This document shows positions 30,205 through 39,255 of a stretch of DNA of 63,682 nucleotides, one piece after another (position 1 is the first letter of the stretch; every line of letters begins with the position of its first letter). A model generated the notes under the pieces. It had not been told where the DNA came from. It did no database searches and saw nothing but the letters and a program-made list of their open reading frames with translations. Both the position numbers and the translations under genes were made by a program. Where the stretch lies: NCBI RefSeq assembly GCF_002902385.1, contig NZ_PPQH01000017.1, positions 1-63,682 on the forward strand, in the 5' to 3' direction. Source of the stretch: Staphylococcus intermedius NCTC 11048. Lineage in GTDB: Bacteria > Bacillota > Bacilli > Staphylococcales > Staphylococcaceae.

Positions 30205-31617
30205 ATGAAATTTAAAAGGCAGTTTGCACAATTATCCATCGCGAGTGCGATCATCGCATCAACGCTAGGAACGGGAAATGTAGCATCCGCGTCAAGTGCG
30301 GGTGGTGCGCCTGATCAACAAGCAACATTATATGGAGATACGAAACATCCTAAAAATGTGATTTTCTTAGTAGGTGACGGTATGGGACCATCATATAACA
30401 CCGCATACCGTTACTTTGCGGATAATCCTGACACTAAAGAAATTGAACGAACAGCTTTTGATGATTATTTAGTAGGAACACAACAAACACATTCAGATGA
30501 TGAAAAAGAAAATATTACGGATTCTGCAGCGGCTGGGACGGCAATAAGTACGGGGCATAAAACGTATAATGGTGCGATTGGTGTCGACAAACAGCAAAAT
30601 GATTTAGAAACTGTACTTGAACGTGCGAAAAAAATAGGAAAATCCACAGGTTTAGTCTCAACTGCTGAAATTACAGATGCGACACCCGCGGCTTATGCTG
30701 CAAACGTTGATGATCGTGACAAAAAAGATGAAATTGCACAACAGTTTTACGATCAACGGATTCAAAATCAACATAAAATTGATGTCATGTTAGGTGGCGG
30801 TGCGAAATATTTTGGCGAGGAAAATGGCAACATTAGCCAGAAATTTAAAAAAGATGGTTATGGCGTGGTGACCAATCGCCAAGAATTAGAGAACGCGAGT
30901 GAAAATCAATTACTGGGATTGTTTGCGGATGAAAATATGTCACTAGAAATTGATGCAGATAACGACCAACCTGAATTGGCGGATATGCAAAATGCGGCAC
31001 TCAATCGTCTTTCGAAAAATGACAAAGGTTTCTTCTTAATGGTGGAAGGTGCATCGATTGATAAACAAGGTCATTCGAACGATGTTACAGGTGTCATGTC
31101 TGAAATGGAAGCATTTGAAAAAGCATTTGCGAACGCGATTGATTACGCCAAAGCAAATCCAGATACACTCGTTGTAGCAACTGCCGACCATTCAACTGGT
31201 GGCTTAAGTATGGGAGAAGGTGGCACTTATGAATGGAATCCTGAACCAATCCAACAAATGAAGCACTCAGGAAAATGGATGACAGAACAAATTGTGGACG
31301 GTAAAGGTGTTGAAGAAACAATTCGAGCAGGATATGGATTTGACTTAACTTCAAAAGAAATCAAAGCCATTCAACAAGAAGCGGATCAATTGAAACAGTT
31401 AGACGAAGAGAGCGACGACTATGAAAAGCAACAACAAAAATTGGCCGACGCCATTCAAGCCCCTATTAATAAAAAATCTAATACAGGTTGGACAACAACA
31501 GGCCATACTGGTGTAGACGCCAATACGTATGCATTTGGACCAGGTGCTGACCAGTTCCGAGGCAATATCGATAACACAGACAATGCGAAAAACATCTTCA
31601 ACTTTTTGGGGATGTAG
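30205..31617 (+). CDS. phoA: Secreted alkaline phosphatase
   Basis: This 470-residue alkaline phosphatase has a signal peptide (about residues 1-29, likely cut after NVASA). The metal/active-site motifs are VGDGMG (Asp58), TDSAAAGTA with the nucleophile Ser107, EGASIDKQGH and TADHSTGG. It releases phosphate from organic monoesters outside the cell, which pairs logically with the hexose-phosphate and phosphate economy of the strain. The ATG at 30205 follows a GGGGG ribosome site by 11 bases; an ATG at 30196 is too close to that site. A terminator follows. Confidence 0.92.
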   Translation: MKFKRQFAQLSIASAIIASTLGTGNVASASSAGGAPDQQATLYGDTKHPKNVIFLVGDGMGPSYNTAYRYFADNPDTKEIERTAFDDYLVGTQQTHSDDEKENITDSAAAGTAISTGHKTYNGAIGVDKQQNDLETVLERAKKIGKSTGLVSTAEITDATPAAYAANVDDRDKKDEIAQQFYDQRIQNQHKIDVMLGGGAKYFGEENGNISQKFKKDGYGVVTNRQELENASENQLLGLFADENMSLEIDADNDQPELADMQNAALNRLSKNDKGFFLMVEGASIDKQGHSNDVTGVMSEMEAFEKAFANAIDYAKANPDTLVVATADHSTGGLSMGEGGTYEWNPEPIQQMKHSGKWMTEQIVDGKGVEETIRAGYGFDLTSKEIKAIQQEADQLKQLDEESDDYEKQQQKLADAIQAPINKKSNTGWTTTGHTGVDANTYAFGPGADQFRGNIDNTDNAKNIFNFLGM

Positions 31618-31654
31618 TTAAGTAGAATTAAGAGGTAGGAATAAATTAAAAAAG

Positions 31655-31697
31655 CACTCACATTAGACAATTATGTTTATTGTGAGTGTTTTTTATT
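31655..31697 (+). terminator. Alkaline phosphatase terminator
   Basis: CACTCACA at 31655-31662 pairs with TGTGAGTG at 31681-31688 and is followed by TTTTTTATTATTTT. It marks the left edge of the AT-rich island. Confidence 0.8.
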
Positions 31698-31762
31698 ATT
31701 TTATAAACAGTATACCATGGAAGTATTTGTTTTATAATTTTAATTTTTCTTTTATATTTTGC

Positions 31763-31790
31763 TTCACACGCTGTTGTAATATCGTATAAT
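31763..31790 (+). promoter_or_regulatory. Putative promoter of the Z1/GHKL restriction island
   Basis: TTCACA at 31763-31768 and a perfect TATAAT at 31785-31790 are separated by 16 bases. The start codon of the first gene follows about 65 bases later with AAAGGGG as ribosome site. Confidence 0.55.
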
Positions 31791-31853
31791 TATAGTTATT
31801 AGATCATATTATATTGATTATATATATAAAGCTATAGACAAAGGGGTTTTAGT

Positions 31854-32096
31854 ATGAATGAAGAGACTCGCTCAAAGATTAAATCACAAATACACGACAT
31901 AAGAAAAATGGGATATTCATGGTCTGAAATAAAGAATACCGATTTTGACAGCGGTTCAAAAGAAAGTTATCTAAAAAACGTAGTGAGTCGATATGTTTTA
32001 GCTAAAAAACCAGTGACTTCAAGTGATTGGGATGAGATTGTTAATGAAATGGAAGAGTTAGAAAAAAAGGTAGAACTAAGAAAACTTAGCGATTGA
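31854..32096 (+). pseudogene. N-terminal piece of the Z1 ATPase gene, ended by in-frame TGA
   Basis: This is an 80-residue frame starting at an ATG with AAAGGGG upstream. It is in the same reading frame as the following Z1 gene; apart from the TGA at 32094-32096 no stop separates them, and the intervening 21 codons read as normal protein (FQLPSDPYSAWIKYKEKL). Joined, the product would be about 922 residues, near the size I expect for Z1 proteins. So this is most simply the true start of the Z1 gene cut off by a nonsense change. Less likely, it is an independent small coiled-coil-like protein translated ahead of a re-initiating gene. Confidence 0.8.
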
Positions 32097-32159
32097 GTTA
32101 AAAGTAACTTTCAACTGCCTAGTGATCCTTATTCTGCATGGATTAAGTATAAAGAAAAA

Positions 32160-34622
32160 TTGAAAGAAAATGGATTTTCAACTAAATCAATTGAGAGAAT
32201 CGAACAGTCGTCAATAGATATTCTAAGAGGGTTATCAACTAACACTGTAAAAGATGGACCTATAAAAGGGTTGGTAGTTGGTAACGTACAATCAGGTAAA
32301 ACTGCAAATATGGCTGCAGTTATGGCTATGGCGGCTGATAATGGTTTTAATTATTTTATTGTTCTTTCAGGTTTGATTGAAAACTTGCGTCAACAAACTG
32401 CAAATCGTCTTTTTCAGGATTTAAACACTTATGGATATGGTAATTGTCATTGGCGAAAAATTGATAATCCTACATTGAAATCTAATGATTCTGAAATGAA
32501 TATGAGCCAATATAATTTATCAAGTAATAGTAAAGATAAATTTTTTACGGTTTGCTTAAAAAATAAAAGCAGACTAAATGAACTGAAAAAATGGTTATTA
32601 TTTGATAAAAACAAAGCGAAACAATTAAAAGTATTAATTATTGATGATGAAGCAGACCAAGCGAGTATAAATACGAAAGATGTTCAATCAAATGAGTATA
32701 CTGCGATTAATGGAATAATTCGTAATATTGTAAATAGTAATAAATTTGAAGGAATGAATTACATTTCTTATACCGCAACGCCGTACGCAAATGTACTAAA
32801 TGAAACAGGAAAAAACTCGTTATATCCTAAAAACTTTATAGCGGTGCTAGAGGATTCTGAAGATTATATAGGGCCTACACAATTATTTGGAACAGAAGAA
32901 CCTGAGCGTAGTCCAGCACTTGATATCGTGATTCAAATCAACAATCGTGATGCAGATATTGTGAAACAAATTCAAAGTGGAGAATCTGGAGAACCACTAC
33001 CTCTGAGTTTTAAAGATGCTATTCATTGGTTTTTAATCACAGTTGGTGCAATGAGGAGTTTAAAATATAGAAAACCAATTAGCATGTTAGTACATACAAG
33101 TTTTAAGATTGATCATCATAGTGTGATTGCCGATAAAATTAGAAAATATTTATCTTATGTAAAATCTAATTTTAATAATATTGAACCACTTATGAAAGAT
33201 TTATATTTGAAAGAAAAGCAGTCGTTGACAATTGAAAGATTTAAGGAAACGATGACCAACTATTCAGCATTAGATGAAATTGTGGATTATCCAACATGGT
33301 CAGAAATTTTGTTGGAACTTCGTGAACTAATGAGTTTAAACGATAACACTTTTATATCACATATTAACTTATCTGAAGATGGTGTACCTATGTATCATAA
33401 TGGCATCCATTTAGCCATCGATAACAGTAAATCAAAAGCTAAGGACCAACATGTGAGACTTCTTTATCCTGAAAAACAAGATATGCCTGAAAAAGCACCA
33501 GCATTCATTGTAGTAGGAGGGAATACACTTTCAAGGGGACTAACAATTGAAGGACTAACATCAACTTACTTTTTAAGAGCAACTAATCAAGCTGATACTT
33601 TAATGCAAATGGGGCGTTGGTTTGGTTATAGGAAAGGCTATGAATTGTTTCCTAGGGTATGGATGGACGAATTGGCACAAGAAAAATTCACTTTTATTAG
33701 TCAAATGAATGAAGAATTAAGAGAAGAGATAAGAATGTATGCGCAAAGCAAAATGACACCAATCGAATATCAACCTAGAATTAAAAATTCACCCAATTAT
33801 AGACTATTAAAAATAACTGCAAGTAATAAGATGCAATCAGCTATTCCTGATTCATATGATTTTACAGGATTTAACAGTCAAACAATATATTTTGAAAACA
33901 ACATTCAAATTTTAAAAGACAATTTGTTAAATACAGAATCGTTTCTTAATGCTTTACCAAAACCTGAAATAAAAAAAAGCAAAATGATATGGAGAAATAT
34001 TCCAACACATTCGGTTAACGAGTTTCTAGAAAAATACCATGTTTGTGAGCAAGACATAAAAATGTCAACACTTCCTCTTTTAATAGAATGGTTCGAAAAA
34101 AATACAGGTGAGTTTGATGGTTGGAACATCATATTATCGAGTGTTGGCCACGTAGAAAATACAAAAAATACAGAGAATGATTGGAACATACATGGCTTCT
34201 CACCAAAAAAGGTTAACCGTTCGAAACATGGTAAGAGAAGCGATAATGTATTAGCATCCATTGGTGCCTTAAGATCACCAAGTGATTTGTTAGCTGATGT
34301 TGAAGGGGAAAGTGTTAACTATAATATAAGCAAAATTAGTGAAGTCATGGAAATTCGAAATAAAAATGGGCTAAGTCGAACGCCACAACTGGTTATTTAT
34401 AGAATTGATAAGAATTCTAAACCTACAAAGGCAAGTACCGAAAATAGAGTTCCTCTGGATTTTGATGAAGATATTATAGGTATAAATCTTATGATACCAA
34501 GTGCGCCAAATAAAAAGAAAAAGAATTTTGAAGCGTATATTAAAGCTAAGATAGATCCTACTATTAGAGATGTAGAGGAGGAGCAATTTATAGATAAGGA
34601 GGAATATGAGAATGAAGATTAA
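32160..34622 (+). CDS. Z1-domain SF2 ATPase (main part; gene interrupted upstream)
   Basis: This 820-residue frame begins at a TTG with no good ribosome site. The true gene probably starts at 31854. Walker A is VGNVQSGKTAN (Gly41 to Thr48 here), Walker B LIIDDEADQAS (Asp162-Asp166). The later Z1 signature FIVVGGNTLSRGLTIEGL and the arginine finger region QMGRWFGYRKGYE correspond to helicase motifs V and VI. Z1 proteins are helicase-like ATPases found in restriction systems with GHKL ATPases. Likely role: translocation or remodelling of DNA at target sites. Its stop overlaps the next gene. AT-rich and AGA-using. Expression depends on read-through, re-initiation, or on the TGA being a sequence error. 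Confidence 0.85.
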   Translation: MKENGFSTKSIERIEQSSIDILRGLSTNTVKDGPIKGLVVGNVQSGKTANMAAVMAMAADNGFNYFIVLSGLIENLRQQTANRLFQDLNTYGYGNCHWRKIDNPTLKSNDSEMNMSQYNLSSNSKDKFFTVCLKNKSRLNELKKWLLFDKNKAKQLKVLIIDDEADQASINTKDVQSNEYTAINGIIRNIVNSNKFEGMNYISYTATPYANVLNETGKNSLYPKNFIAVLEDSEDYIGPTQLFGTEEPERSPALDIVIQINNRDADIVKQIQSGESGEPLPLSFKDAIHWFLITVGAMRSLKYRKPISMLVHTSFKIDHHSVIADKIRKYLSYVKSNFNNIEPLMKDLYLKEKQSLTIERFKETMTNYSALDEIVDYPTWSEILLELRELMSLNDNTFISHINLSEDGVPMYHNGIHLAIDNSKSKAKDQHVRLLYPEKQDMPEKAPAFIVVGGNTLSRGLTIEGLTSTYFLRATNQADTLMQMGRWFGYRKGYELFPRVWMDELAQEKFTFISQMNEELREEIRMYAQSKMTPIEYQPRIKNSPNYRLLKITASNKMQSAIPDSYDFTGFNSQTIYFENNIQILKDNLLNTESFLNALPKPEIKKSKMIWRNIPTHSVNEFLEKYHVCEQDIKMSTLPLLIEWFEKNTGEFDGWNIILSSVGHVENTKNTENDWNIHGFSPKKVNRSKHGKRSDNVLASIGALRSPSDLLADVEGESVNYNISKISEVMEIRNKNGLSRTPQLVIYRIDKNSKPTKASTENRVPLDFDEDIIGINLMIPSAPNKKKKNFEAYIKAKIDPTIRDVEEEQFIDKEEYENED

Positions 34623-36651
34623 GCAGGCATTTAATGATGTGCAGAGCATGTCTCAAGACGGTGATGCTATATTGCGTTCATTACAAAATAAGAGTATGCC
34701 CGTTATAGATTTGTTGGTCCGTGAATCACTACAAAATAGTTTGGATGCAACATTGCCAGAATCTAAGGAAACAAAAGTTGATTTTATTTTAGGGGAATTC
34801 AATTCTTCATTATTGGCGCCACATTTTGAAGGGATATCGGAACAATTAACTTCAAGATTTAAAGCGCCAGCAGATTTTATAGCAATAAAAGATAGTAATA
34901 CAACGGGATTAACAGGTGATTACAAATCTACAGACGCTCGGATAGCTAATAAAAGTAATTTTTTTAAACTTGTCTTTAGTATTGGTAAAAATCAAGAAAT
35001 GGATGGTGCAGGAGGTAGTTGGGGGTTAGGAAAAACGAGCTACTTTAGAATTGGTATAGGCATCGTAATTTATTATACAAGAGTCAAAAATGAGAACGGA
35101 TATGAAGAAAGACTTATAGCATCACTTATAGAAAGCCCAAAGCAAAAACTTAGATTGTTACCTGAAAATGAAAGAGGTATTGCTTGGTGGGGAGAATACG
35201 AAAATGATAAATCTTCGCAATTGTTACCATTGACCGAGTCTAATGATATTAAAGAAATATTAAATGTTTTTAATATTGAAAGGTATAAAGAGGATGAAAC
35301 AGGAACGACTATTATCGTCCCTTATATTGGAGAAAATGAATTATTTATTGAAAATAAAGAAAGTGTCCCATATCCTTGGGAAATGAAAAGGAAAGATGCA
35401 ATTAAATTAGCGGTTCAAAGATGGTATATGCCAAGATTAAGTAACGACAAATATAGCGAGGTATGTGATAATTCCGTTTTAATATGTACAGTAAATGGAG
35501 AACCCTTTATTAAAGGTTTTAATACAGAGCCTGTTTTTGATCTATTTCAAGATTTATATAACTCGGCTGCAACAGGAGATCCACAAAATGAAAATATAAC
35601 TGTAAAAGAAGTATTTCTTAAAGGAAATGCAATGAAAATTCCAAAGGAGACACGAGTTGGAAGGGTTGCTTTTTGTGAAGTTGGGAAAGAGGAAATGAAA
35701 ATGATGCCCCCTGACAATAAATTCTCACCTTTAGCTTACATTGGTTCTAAAGATGAAAATAAAGTCGAAAGGAATAGCTCTATAGTCATTGCCTATACTC
35801 GTAAGCCAGGTATGATTATTGAATATAATCTAGATGGAGAATGGTCACCTAATAAAACCAATATTTTAGGAGAAGAAATTAATTTATTTGGCTTTTTTGT
35901 TCCTAACTCAGATGGGAACCTTATTGAAAAATATGAAAAGCTTGGATATTCAACATTAGAACAATACTTAAGAGCTACAGAGAATGCTGATCACGCGAGT
36001 TGGATAGATGAAACAGGATTTGGAGTTATACGTCGTATCAAAGATTATACTGCAAAACAAATACTGTCTCATTACACAGAGAATATTTCGGACAATCAAA
36101 CGTCTGCTACATCGGGATTGTCTCGTAAGTTTGGGAATTTATTAATGCCAAAAAGAAATTTTGGTAAGTCATCTTCAAGTTGGAAGCATGACGAAAGAAA
36201 ATCCAGAAATGTAGGGAGTAGAAATAGAGTATCTGATATAAGAGTGATTGAATCTAACCCAATTGATGAAACTAATGTAGAAGTCAAATTTAAAGCGAGA
36301 ATACAAAAAGCATCTTTAAATAGAATATTCATACAAATTCTGTCTCAAGAAAAGAAAATAACTAAAAAGGTATGGTCAGATTCAATTAGTACACATACTA
36401 TTTTTCCATTTGAAATAGAAGATTTAATTATTGATTACATTGATACTGAAAAATTTGGCATGAGTTTTAAATATTTTAAAGACCCTCATATTTCTTTTTG
36501 TCAAGAAGATAAAAGTGAAATTTTTATAGAAACTACTTTAGACAGTCAAATCATGATTGAAGGCAAACTATTATTAAAAATGCATTCTAGCGAATTTATA
36601 CCGAGTATTGCTATTTCCTCAGAAAATGAAAAGGCGGAGGAAAAACTATGA
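34612..36651 (+). CDS. GHKL (MORC/MutL/Hsp90-like) ATPase of the restriction island
   Basis: This protein of about 679 residues has an N-terminal GHKL ATPase fold. The N box is RESLQNSLDA (Glu38, Asn42), the G1 box IAIKDSNTTGL (Asp94), and the glycine lid GAGGSWGLGKTSYF (132-145). The C-terminal half (about 350-679) has no family I recognise and should carry the S5-like and partner-binding parts. Related ATPases in restriction systems are the bacterial cousins of eukaryotic MORC proteins. The ATG at 34612 is used because AAGGAGGA lies eight bases before it. It overlaps the Z1 stop and, by ATGA, the next gene, so the operon is coupled. Confidence 0.85.
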   Translation: MKIKQAFNDVQSMSQDGDAILRSLQNKSMPVIDLLVRESLQNSLDATLPESKETKVDFILGEFNSSLLAPHFEGISEQLTSRFKAPADFIAIKDSNTTGLTGDYKSTDARIANKSNFFKLVFSIGKNQEMDGAGGSWGLGKTSYFRIGIGIVIYYTRVKNENGYEERLIASLIESPKQKLRLLPENERGIAWWGEYENDKSSQLLPLTESNDIKEILNVFNIERYKEDETGTTIIVPYIGENELFIENKESVPYPWEMKRKDAIKLAVQRWYMPRLSNDKYSEVCDNSVLICTVNGEPFIKGFNTEPVFDLFQDLYNSAATGDPQNENITVKEVFLKGNAMKIPKETRVGRVAFCEVGKEEMKMMPPDNKFSPLAYIGSKDENKVERNSSIVIAYTRKPGMIIEYNLDGEWSPNKTNILGEEINLFGFFVPNSDGNLIEKYEKLGYSTLEQYLRATENADHASWIDETGFGVIRRIKDYTAKQILSHYTENISDNQTSATSGLSRKFGNLLMPKRNFGKSSSSWKHDERKSRNVGSRNRVSDIRVIESNPIDETNVEVKFKARIQKASLNRIFIQILSQEKKITKKVWSDSISTHTIFPFEIEDLIIDYIDTEKFGMSFKYFKDPHISFCQEDKSEIFIETTLDSQIMIEGKLLLKMHSSEFIPSIAISSENEKAEEKL

Positions 36652-37589
36652 AACAATCAGTTAACCAAATAGCACTTTATAGGAAAATTAACAGTGAAAT
36701 AACCAAAGAGGCCCAGATGCACTTTTCGCCATTAAAAATTTGTTATGAAAATGATGATGAAATTAAAACTATTGACATAGATATTACTGAAGATAAAGAG
36801 ATATTAATCAATGAAATCGACTCCATGTGGTCCCCTTATGAAAACGAGTTGCAAATAGAGCAGGAGTTAATTATAGGCAACCCAAAAGCATTATTTGGAG
36901 AAAAAGGTGTAACTTGTGAAGATAATACTATTGGTTTCGCCGTACATATCCATTCAAAAACGTCATATTATCAAAAAGTTAAAGAAATTGGAAGCATTAC
37001 TTTTAATGATAGCGAAGAATTAAAGCTAATATATAAAGAAAAGTTTGATAAAGATTTTTTAAGGGGCTCTATAAATTTTGACTTTTTCTTATATTTAAAA
37101 GAAGTAAAGAAAACAAAACCTTATTTTGCTAATAAAATAGGCATGAAGTTAACAGTAGAGGATTTAAATACTTTCAAAATTATTGTGGATGGCTCAGGTT
37201 CAATTTTTCCGATTACAGAATTCAGTGAAAAAGGTGGGCCACTTTGGAAAGTTAATAAAAGCTGGATTGATGCAAGTGAAGATACTTTTGATAGTTCCAA
37301 TGTTAGCTTAATGATTAATAATAAACACTCGTTATACCACAAAGTAACTAGTGGAAAAAGTGACAAAATGTTAACGGGATCGATAGTATTACAAGTTATA
37401 TCGATGATAATAGATGAAGTGATTAATAAAGAAAACCAAAGCATTGAAGATGAAGAAGAAATAATAGAGGGGACAATATTAGCAGCAGTTTCATATTGGG
37501 TTAAAACTTTTGAAGTACAAACCCAAGATATATTTACAATACAAAGCTCTTTATTTGCAAATATGGAAAATGAAGTGACTCAGGAGTGA
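36648..37589 (+). CDS. Unrecognised protein of the Z1/GHKL island
   Basis: This 313-residue protein is not recognised. It is acidic, without membrane segments or signal peptide. The first half is predicted mixed alpha/beta with scattered acidic-lysine patterns; the C-terminal third (about 245-305) is probably helical. Its start overlaps the stop of the GHKL ATPase as ATGA and has GGAGGA upstream, so it is made in step with it. By position it is a subunit or adaptor of the restriction complex. A degenerate PD-(D/E)XK fold is possible but I could not trace the motif. Confidence 0.7.
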   Translation: MKQSVNQIALYRKINSEITKEAQMHFSPLKICYENDDEIKTIDIDITEDKEILINEIDSMWSPYENELQIEQELIIGNPKALFGEKGVTCEDNTIGFAVHIHSKTSYYQKVKEIGSITFNDSEELKLIYKEKFDKDFLRGSINFDFFLYLKEVKKTKPYFANKIGMKLTVEDLNTFKIIVDGSGSIFPITEFSEKGGPLWKVNKSWIDASEDTFDSSNVSLMINNKHSLYHKVTSGKSDKMLTGSIVLQVISMIIDEVINKENQSIEDEEEIIEGTILAAVSYWVKTFEVQTQDIFTIQSSLFANMENEVTQE

Positions 37590-37593
37590 GAAG

Positions 37594-38277
37594 ATGATTA
37601 ATTGGGATATTATTTCTTACGATATTGGAAAAGCATCTAAAGATTTTGCTTCATTGAGTGTGGAGAGTAAAAAAATTAATCCAATAGAAATAAGTTCAGA
37701 ATTTGAAAAGTTGAGACAAAAATTATTAGAGGCAAGAGATGAAGTCTATGATCAAAATGAATTCGATACATCAAATAAGTTGGATTATAAATTTGATTTA
37801 CTATTTGGATTAAAAGTATATGAAATTTTAAATGAAAGTTGCGGATTTTCAAATAGAGCGGCTAGCAATGATGATGTTTGGAGATTTTTATCTATTGAAA
37901 TTATTCCTGATATCGTTCATTCAAGGCAACAATTTAAAGAAGAATATTTTTATAAAAAACCACGTAGAATTTGGCTGAAAACAATTTGGTGGTACATACA
38001 CTTGTCATGGCAAGGTAACCAGGAAGATACATTTGAGATTTTGAAAAACAATACTACTGATACGATTATGCAACTTGTAGACCGCTCAGGTATAGGGTAC
38101 AACATTGATTTATACCGAGAAATAATGAGACAGTACGTAAATTATAAGGACAATGATAGAAGTTTGTTTAGAAGGATATTAAAATTAAACGTTGCAAGAG
38201 TACTTACAGTGACCCCAGAATTATTTGAAGAAGGAATCAAAGGTTACGTTGAAAGTTTATATGAAGCGGTTAAATAA
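37594..38277 (+). CDS. Unrecognised protein with Trp-rich core, Z1/GHKL island
   Basis: This 227-residue protein is mostly helical by eye. The centre carries a striking Arg/Trp cluster, RRIWLKTIWWYIHLSWQG (about residues 126-143), and a preceding conserved-looking Arg-Ala-Ala element. It lies four bases after the previous stop and two bases before the nuclease gene, within a tight operon. I cannot name the family with confidence. It may correspond to one of the DUF proteins that travel with Z1 genes. Role inferred: structural or specificity subunit. Confidence 0.7.
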   Translation: MINWDIISYDIGKASKDFASLSVESKKINPIEISSEFEKLRQKLLEARDEVYDQNEFDTSNKLDYKFDLLFGLKVYEILNESCGFSNRAASNDDVWRFLSIEIIPDIVHSRQQFKEEYFYKKPRRIWLKTIWWYIHLSWQGNQEDTFEILKNNTTDTIMQLVDRSGIGYNIDLYREIMRQYVNYKDNDRSLFRRILKLNVARVLTVTPELFEEGIKGYVESLYEAVK

Positions 38278-38279
38278 GT

Positions 38280-39245
38280 ATGGAAAATAGTGATTCACTC
38301 TATTCAAAAGTCATTGTAAGCAACTTTGAAAAGTACAGCAAACTAAAAATTATCAGTGGTTACGCATCAAGTGCCTTTTTAGAATATGTATTAAATAATG
38401 CGAATAAAGTAATTATTGATTTATACATTGGTATGTCTCAAGAGGGCGTCTCATTAAACGAACATCAAAGGTTTCAATCTCTTTGTAAATCTAATCCTAA
38501 TGTAAATGTTTTTTATCAATATAAAGGTAAACCTACGCATATAAAGCTATATGTGTTTTATGGAATTAAAAGTTCAACAACATATGTAGGATCAGCAAAT
38601 TTTACTGAGAATGGTTTTGTTAATAATAGAGAGCTACTTGTGCAAAGCGAGGAAAGTTTTAATTATCTATTTGATATTCAAAGTCAAAGTTCAATACATT
38701 GTAATGATCAAAATGTTGGTAATTATATTAATTTTTTTAATGATGACAAAGTTGTTAATTCGGAAAAAGATGATGTTGATGCTGAAAAAGAAATAAATGT
38801 CGAATCAGATTTACAAAGGATGGTCCAAAAATTCAATGAGAAGCATGATATTAGAGATTTAAGCAATGGCTATTTATTGCCGATTGTAACTGATGAAAAT
38901 GCCAACAAGCTTTGGAATCAAACCGGAGTGAACGGTGTTTTTCACAGTGGAGACTCTTATTTGAGAAAGGCGAATAATCATTCTTTAAAAGAATTTTTTA
39001 CTATTGATGAATTCAAAATAATAGCATATGATGGAAAATGTTACGATGCAAAATTAAAAGGTAATTTTTACAGGGAACTACACGTAGAAGGATGGAACTT
39101 TTATGATGAGTTATTTAAATGGTTGGATTTAAATAGCAAATTACCAATTAATCATACACATTTAAGAGAGTTGGGATATACTTCTTTTTATTTTGAAAAA
39201 AAGGAAAATGATGTGTATTTAATGACGTTAGTAAATGGTTTATAG
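38280..39245 (+). CDS. PLD-fold restriction endonuclease, BfiI/NgoFVII-like
   Basis: This 321-residue protein has an N-terminal phospholipase D-type nuclease domain (about 1-125) with HIKLYVFYG (His87, Lys89), GSANFTENGF (Asn107) and NNRELL (Glu118). The K-to-N spacing of 18 and N-to-E spacing of 11 equal those I recall for BfiI (His105, Lys107, Asn125, Glu136). BfiI-like enzymes dimerise to build one active site and need no metal ion. The C-terminal domain (about 180-321) is likely a B3/EcoRII-N-like site-recognition module. The middle has an acidic linker. It sits between an unknown gene and the methyltransferase. Confidence 0.82.
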   Translation: MENSDSLYSKVIVSNFEKYSKLKIISGYASSAFLEYVLNNANKVIIDLYIGMSQEGVSLNEHQRFQSLCKSNPNVNVFYQYKGKPTHIKLYVFYGIKSSTTYVGSANFTENGFVNNRELLVQSEESFNYLFDIQSQSSIHCNDQNVGNYINFFNDDKVVNSEKDDVDAEKEINVESDLQRMVQKFNEKHDIRDLSNGYLLPIVTDENANKLWNQTGVNGVFHSGDSYLRKANNHSLKEFFTIDEFKIIAYDGKCYDAKLKGNFYRELHVEGWNFYDELFKWLDLNSKLPINHTHLRELGYTSFYFEKKENDVYLMTLVNGL

Positions 39246-39255
39246 GGGGGAGATT

